A stretch of DNA of 42,790 bases from an uncultured Eisenbergiella sp. (GTDB lineage: Bacteria; Bacillota; Clostridia; Lachnospirales; Lachnospiraceae), in assembly GCA_947627215.1 (NCBI GenBank), contig CANQVD010000031.1, positions 1 to 42,790 of the forward strand, read 5' to 3'. Under the pieces are notes generated by a model. It worked only from the letters and a program-made list of their open reading frames with translations, was not told where the DNA came from and did no database searches. This document shows, piece after piece, positions 38,545-42,790 of this stretch. The position numbers were made by a program, and so were the translations under genes. The stretch's first letter is position 1. Each line of letters begins with the position of its first letter.

Positions 38545-41526
38545 ATGAACGATATTCTTTCTGAAAAACAGTATCAGCATGAGATCATGGACTACCTGCA
38601 ATCCGTGAATGGCTATCGGATCCGTAAAGCGGTCAACTTCGACCGTTTCTTTGCCGTAGACCGTGAGCTGCTGTTTGAGTTTCTGAACGTCTCTCAGCCG
38701 GATACCATGGCGGAGCTTGCAAAGATCTTTAAATCTGACATGGAAGAGACGGTTGTGAACGTCATCAATCAGTCTGTGACTGCCGACAAGTCCAGTCTTG
38801 TGGAAGTTCTGAAGAATGGTGTGGAGATCAGCAGCCGACATCTGGACCTGATGTACACGAAGCCAGCCACGACGTTCAACAAGACATTAAACCAACGGTA
38901 TAACGATAACATCTTCTCCGTGATGGAGGAAGTCTGGGCTTCAGATGATGAACGCATCGACCTGGTGATCTTTCTGAACGGCCTTGCTATTATCTCATTT
39001 GAGCTGAAATGCAATGCTGCGGGACAGTCCTATCGGGATGCGATACAACAGTACCGCAGCGCCCGCAATCCCAAGACCCGCCTGTTCCGGTTTAAGGCCG
39101 GTACGATCGTGAACTTCGCCATGGATCTGAATGAGGTATACATGACGACGCGACTGGATAATGAGGCGACTTTCTTTATGCCATTCAATATGGGAAATGG
39201 AGAAGGGATAGAAGCAGGCGCGGGGAATCCCATTTACGAGGACCGGTACAGTGTGTCGTACATGTGGGAAGATATCCTGACGAAGGACACGATCCTGGAT
39301 CTTATCTCAAAGTTCATATTTGTGGAGCGAAAAGAGGAGTATGATGAGGTGACCAGGAAAAAGAGACCCACAGAGACTCTTATTTTCCCACGTTATCATC
39401 AGCTAGATCTGATCCGGAAGCTGCTGACTTCCGTGTATGAGCATGGTTCAGACCTTAACTATCTGATCCAGCATTCAGCGGGATCTGGCAAGACAAACAG
39501 TATCGCATGGCTTGCCTATAGGCTTGCATCTCTGCATGACGCCGGGAATAAAGTAATCTTCAATAACATTATCATCGTAACAGACCGCCTTGTGGTTGAC
39601 CGTCAGCTTCAAAAGGCGATCCTCAGGATGGATCATAAGGATGGAATGATCCGTGTTATGGATGAGAAATGCACGTCGGCTGATCTGGCTTACGAGCTGA
39701 CCCACAATACGAAGATCATAGCGACAACGATCCAGAAATTTCCGTATATTGTGGACACAGTTGCTAACCTGAAGGACAGGCGTTTTGCGGTCATCATTGA
39801 TGAGGCGCATTCATCTACCTCGGGAAAAGATATGCAGGCTATTACACAGGCACTCGGATCAGGAGACCAAGAATATGTAGATGCGGATGATCTGGTCAAT
39901 TATCAGATAGATAAGTCTGGGAAGCAGCCGAATGTCAGCATATTCGCGTTCACAGCTACACCAAAAGATAAGACGCTGCGTCTGTTTGGCCGTTTAAATA
40001 CAAAAGGCCAGTATGAGGCTTTCCATCTGTATTCCATGAAACAGGCCATAGAAGAGGGGTATATACTGGACGTACTGCAGAACTTCACGGAATATGACAC
40101 CATGTTCCGTTTAAACAAAGAGATCACAGAAGACCCGACGATGAAGACCGATGATGCAAAGAAACAGATTGCCCGTTTTATCGATCTTCATGAGGTGAAT
40201 ATTGGACAGCGGGTAGAGATCATCGTGGAGCATTTTCGCAATGTGGTGATGGGGGAGTTGGGAGGCATGGCGAAAGCGATGGTCATAACAGCATCCCGCC
40301 AGGCCGCAGTGAAATACCGTCAGGCATTTGAGGATTATATCAATCGGAAGGGTTACAAGGGAATTTCTGCATTGGTCGCTTTTTCGGGAAAGGTGAAGTT
40401 GGAGGGGGACGAAACAGAGTATACAGAAGCTGCAATGAATGGGTTTCCAGAGGATAAACTTCCATACATGTTCAACACGGATGATTACAATGTCCTGATC
40501 GTAGCCAACAAATATCAGACCGGATTTGACCAGAATAAGCTCTGTGCGATGTATGTGCTGAAAAAACTGAAAAAGGTAAACACGGTCCAGACTTACAGCC
40601 GTCTGAATCGTATCTGCCCGCCGTATGACAAGAAAACGTTCATTCTTGATTTTGTGAACAAATACAAGGATGTGCAGGACGCATTTGCACCGTTCTATAC
40701 GACGACACTGCTTTCAGGGAATATGAATCCGAAGCATATCTATGATCTGGAAGCGAACATGGATGCGTACATGGTTCTGGATCCAATGGATATACAGGAT
40801 TTCAATGACATCCTATTCAAGCAGCGGTCAAAGAACATTACGCCGACAGAAAAGAAAAAGCTGACATTCTGTCTGGCGAAAGCGGAAAAGGCAGTGAAAC
40901 AATACAGCGAGGCGCAGCAGAGGGAGATCCGATTTCGGATGCGCGGCTTCGTCCGGTTTTATGAATTTCTGCTGCAGGCAAGCTGTTTCAAAGATATTGA
41001 TATCCATAAGAAGTACGTGTTTCTCACATACCTGCTTCCGTATCTGGATATATCCGGCGGGGGCAGAGGGTTCGATCTTACCGGGAAGATAAAGGCGAGT
41101 CAGTTTGTGCAGAAGAAAGGAGAAACGCACGGCGATGAGAAGCAGTATTCCGAACCCGTGCTGAAACTGCCTCAGTCAGACGGCTTCAATCTTACGGAGG
41201 CAAAACTGGAACGTTTGAGCCAGATCATTGCTGAGATCAATTCCCGTACCGGAAAGGAGTTCAAGGAAGATGTGGCAGTCAAGGCTATGCTGCAGATTCG
41301 CGACATTCTGTTGAGATCGGAACGTTTGAAGACGTCAGCGAAAAATAATACCGAAAAAGATTTTGAATTTTCATTTTATGACGATATTGATGACGCATTG
41401 ATCGAGGGACTCGAACAGAATCAGGATTTCTTTACTCTGCTCCTCAATAATGAGGAGATAAAGAAGAGCGTGCTGGGCATATTTGCCGGTGAGATTTATA
41501 AGAGCCTTCGGCAGGCGGATTCATAA
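38545..41526 (+). CDS. hsdR: type I restriction endonuclease subunit R
   Basis: A 993-residue motor and nuclease subunit. The N-terminal PD-(D/E)xK nuclease shows Asp in RIDLVIFL (about 138) and SFELKC (about 152). The SF2 translocase follows with Walker A SAGSGKTN (about 311), DEAH (about 418), FAFTATP, and QTYSRLNR as motif VI. A helical C-terminal region for HsdM contact ends the protein. ATG 38545 is preferred, with AAGGGGAT about ten bases upstream; ATG 38518, just after the previous stop, is an alternative. All motifs are intact, so restriction should be active. Confidence 0.94.
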   Translation: MNDILSEKQYQHEIMDYLQSVNGYRIRKAVNFDRFFAVDRELLFEFLNVSQPDTMAELAKIFKSDMEETVVNVINQSVTADKSSLVEVLKNGVEISSRHLDLMYTKPATTFNKTLNQRYNDNIFSVMEEVWASDDERIDLVIFLNGLAIISFELKCNAAGQSYRDAIQQYRSARNPKTRLFRFKAGTIVNFAMDLNEVYMTTRLDNEATFFMPFNMGNGEGIEAGAGNPIYEDRYSVSYMWEDILTKDTILDLISKFIFVERKEEYDEVTRKKRPTETLIFPRYHQLDLIRKLLTSVYEHGSDLNYLIQHSAGSGKTNSIAWLAYRLASLHDAGNKVIFNNIIIVTDRLVVDRQLQKAILRMDHKDGMIRVMDEKCTSADLAYELTHNTKIIATTIQKFPYIVDTVANLKDRRFAVIIDEAHSSTSGKDMQAITQALGSGDQEYVDADDLVNYQIDKSGKQPNVSIFAFTATPKDKTLRLFGRLNTKGQYEAFHLYSMKQAIEEGYILDVLQNFTEYDTMFRLNKEITEDPTMKTDDAKKQIARFIDLHEVNIGQRVEIIVEHFRNVVMGELGGMAKAMVITASRQAAVKYRQAFEDYINRKGYKGISALVAFSGKVKLEGDETEYTEAAMNGFPEDKLPYMFNTDDYNVLIVANKYQTGFDQNKLCAMYVLKKLKKVNTVQTYSRLNRICPPYDKKTFILDFVNKYKDVQDAFAPFYTTTLLSGNMNPKHIYDLEANMDAYMVLDPMDIQDFNDILFKQRSKNITPTEKKKLTFCLAKAEKAVKQYSEAQQREIRFRMRGFVRFYEFLLQASCFKDIDIHKKYVFLTYLLPYLDISGGGRGFDLTGKIKASQFVQKKGETHGDEKQYSEPVLKLPQSDGFNLTEAKLERLSQIIAEINSRTGKEFKEDVAVKAMLQIRDILLRSERLKTSAKNNTEKDFEFSFYDDIDDALIEGLEQNQDFFTLLLNNEEIKKSVLGIFAGEIYKSLRQADS

Positions 41527-41546
41527 TAAGAAAAGGAGAAGTTTTT

Positions 41547-41966
41547 ATGCTCTCTTTTGGCGGTTGGTTCTGGTATTTTTCTGGGGGACAGGACAGACTG
41601 GACACACAGAAAAGCGGGAAATGGATGTATATTTTTACGGATCAGTCTTTTGCTTAGCAGATCTGCGAAAAGGCCATTGAAGAGCACGTCTGTTATGAAT
41701 GTAAATGCTCTGACATGTCCGCACAGATGGCTCCTACCGGTGTTATCTGCTTTTACCTCAATGGGGATGATACAGAAAATCATAAACGTGTGATTCAGTT
41801 TATGATGAGCAACGGTCTTATCCGCAAGACAAAGACAGGTAGGTATTATAATATCAGTTTCAAGTATAATGAGCAGACTCGTGCAGGAGAGTACGGCGAT
41901 GATTTTGAGGGTAAAATCAAATTGGATCAGTTCATAGATCTTAATACCGGAGAGTGGATCATATGA
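41547..41966 (+). pseudogene. small conserved gene interrupted by an in-frame TAG
   Basis: A single 140-codon frame begins at ATG 41547 after AAAAGGAGAAG and ends at TGA 41964, but TAG at 41655 breaks it after 36 residues (opening MLSFGGWFWYFSGGQ). After the stop, protein-like sequence continues: CYECKCSD, GVICFYLNGDD, NISFKYNEQTRAGEYG and a KLDQFIDLNTGEW end. One base change (for example CAG to TAG) explains it. I seem to recall close relatives as intact small proteins of Lachnospiraceae, but cannot give a function. ATG 41715 could start a shorter product, without a good ribosome site. Confidence 0.65.
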
Positions 41967-41968
41967 TT

Positions 41969-42020
41969 AAAAAACACCCCAACAGCACCGGACCATGGGA
42001 CTGAAGGGGTGTTTTTTTTT
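41969..42020. terminator. bidirectional rho-independent terminator
   Basis: ACACCCC (41974-41980), preceded by an A-run, pairs with GGGGTGT (42006-42012), followed by nine T residues. It serves both the hsd side and the convergent gene at 42038. Confidence 0.85.
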
Positions 42021-42037
42021 ATGTATCTGTCTGTGCT

Positions 42038-42592
42038 TTATTCCGCGTCTCTGGCGAAGGTGACCTGATCCCGCAGGATCTTCTCCAGGATCTTATCGGC
42101 GGCGTCCTGGTGTTTTTTCATCTGCCGTACCATCTCATCGAAGGGGCGGAGCATGATGGCTCTGTAGTTGTACGGCGCTGCGAAGTAGATCGCGTACTTG
42201 CCCACATGGGCGATAAACGCCTCTTTAAAAGCGTGATGCATGATGGGGAAGACGTCGATCACCTGGTGCGTTCCTTCCGATTGGTGGATGATCACACCTC
42301 CATCGTTGAAGGAGAGAAGTGTGTGCATCCGAGAACCGGGCTCGGAGAGCAGGTTGTAGTCTGCACAATCTGTTTTGTTTTTGAGGAGCTGGCCCAGGAA
42401 ATCGTCGGTGAGGCGCTTATGTTCGTCCTCGGGGTAGAGTCCGAAGGAGTGCCGGTTCCCAGCGCTGTCCGTGATCGTCATGGTCACGCCGAATCTCTCC
42501 GGAAGACTGAAGGAAATGCTGAAATCCTCCTGGGAAGGAGCGTCTTCTGCGACGGCGGTTTCGATATTCTTTTCGTATTCGTTCTGGGACAT
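42038..42592 (-). CDS. hypothetical protein, 184 residues
   Basis: The only minus-strand gene. ATG at 42592 has AGGGAGGT eight bases upstream. Opens MSQNEYEKNIETAVAEDAPS; acidic N terminus, beta-rich middle (VTMTITDSAGNRHSFGLYPEDE), and a helical end with RPFDEMVRQMKKHQDAAD. No signal or membrane segment and no known motif. It converges on the hsd operon at a shared terminator and probably marks the return to ordinary chromosome. Confidence 0.7.
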   Translation of the reverse strand: MSQNEYEKNIETAVAEDAPSQEDFSISFSLPERFGVTMTITDSAGNRHSFGLYPEDEHKRLTDDFLGQLLKNKTDCADYNLLSEPGSRMHTLLSFNDGGVIIHQSEGTHQVIDVFPIMHHAFKEAFIAHVGKYAIYFAAPYNYRAIMLRPFDEMVRQMKKHQDAADKILEKILRDQVTFARDAE

Positions 42593-42624
42593 TGCCTGTA
42601 CCTCCCTTTCGTTTATCTATCATT

Positions 42625-42653
42625 AGGTTATCTTTTTGTGCTCAAAAAGTCAA
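42625..42653 (-). promoter_or_regulatory. promoter of the minus-strand gene
   Basis: On the minus strand TTGACT (42653-42648), 17 bases, TAACCT (42630-42625), 33 bases before the ATG. Bases 42660-42790 show no gene, only T-rich sequence and a GC-rich end. Confidence 0.6.
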
Positions 42654-42790
42654 TATGGCCTTCCTGTTATGAAGTGACCTTTGTCAAGAGGTAAATTTGT
42701 ATTTTGCAAACTTTTTTTTCCTCTGACAAATCTCACATTTTATTCTTCTGACAGCGCCGGAAAAGGGCTCTGTTTTTACAGTCCCCGGCA

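Noticed and set aside
41655-41657. Amber codon read as pyrrolysine
   Set aside because: No pyl genes, no insertion element and no enzyme family known to use it; a point mutation is enough.

Overview
The window looks like chromosome of a butyrate-forming anaerobic Firmicute, most probably Lachnospiraceae. The first 4 kb carry the tail of a butyrate operon in the order hbd, bcd, etfB, etfA, which reduces acetoacetyl-CoA to butyryl-CoA with a flavin-bifurcating Bcd/EtfAB complex. Strong AGGAGG ribosome binding sites, a sortase, an anaerobic NrdG activase and moderately high GC agree with this. No tRNA, rRNA or CRISPR array was seen.

From about 4.17 to 30.3 kb lies a long accessory region, all on the plus strand, of roughly 40 mostly small genes. 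Few are recognisable: a YPTP/NPPF DNA methyltransferase and a neighbour sharing its C-terminal domain; an IscB nuclease with its omega-RNA; a DUF7666 protein with about thirty 8-residue repeats; a class B sortase; a secreted DNA-entry-type nuclease; an SRAP (YedK/HMCES-type) DNA-protein crosslink protein; an orphan NrdG; an orphan PvuII/SmaI-type methyltransferase; and a DpnD/PcfM-like protein. Such genes are typical cargo of Firmicute conjugative elements, but no integrase, relaxase or replication gene is visible.

The most striking feature of this region is a regulatory cassette repeated five times (starts near 4171, 6960, 17241, 21231 and 25983). Each copy has a TTGCNN-17-TATACT promoter (TACAAT in one copy), a conserved leader of about 40 nt, an intrinsic-terminator hairpin with T-run, then AAAGGAGG followed at once by a tiny covarying hairpin. 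Each copy heads one gene cluster, so the region reads as a set of co-regulated operons behind a common attenuator or small RNA. Many other genes here also have a hairpin beside their ribosome binding site.

From 30.5 to 34.6 kb is a three-gene signalling operon with overlapping ends: an MBL-fold hydrolase, a GAF/HD-GYP protein and a CHASE2/class III nucleotide cyclase. It is followed at 34.6-41.5 kb by a type I restriction-modification operon (hsdM, hsdS, a HEPN-like small protein, hsdR) whose HsdS carries two nearly identical recognition domains. A small gene broken by an in-frame TAG, a bidirectional terminator and a convergent gene of unknown function close the window.
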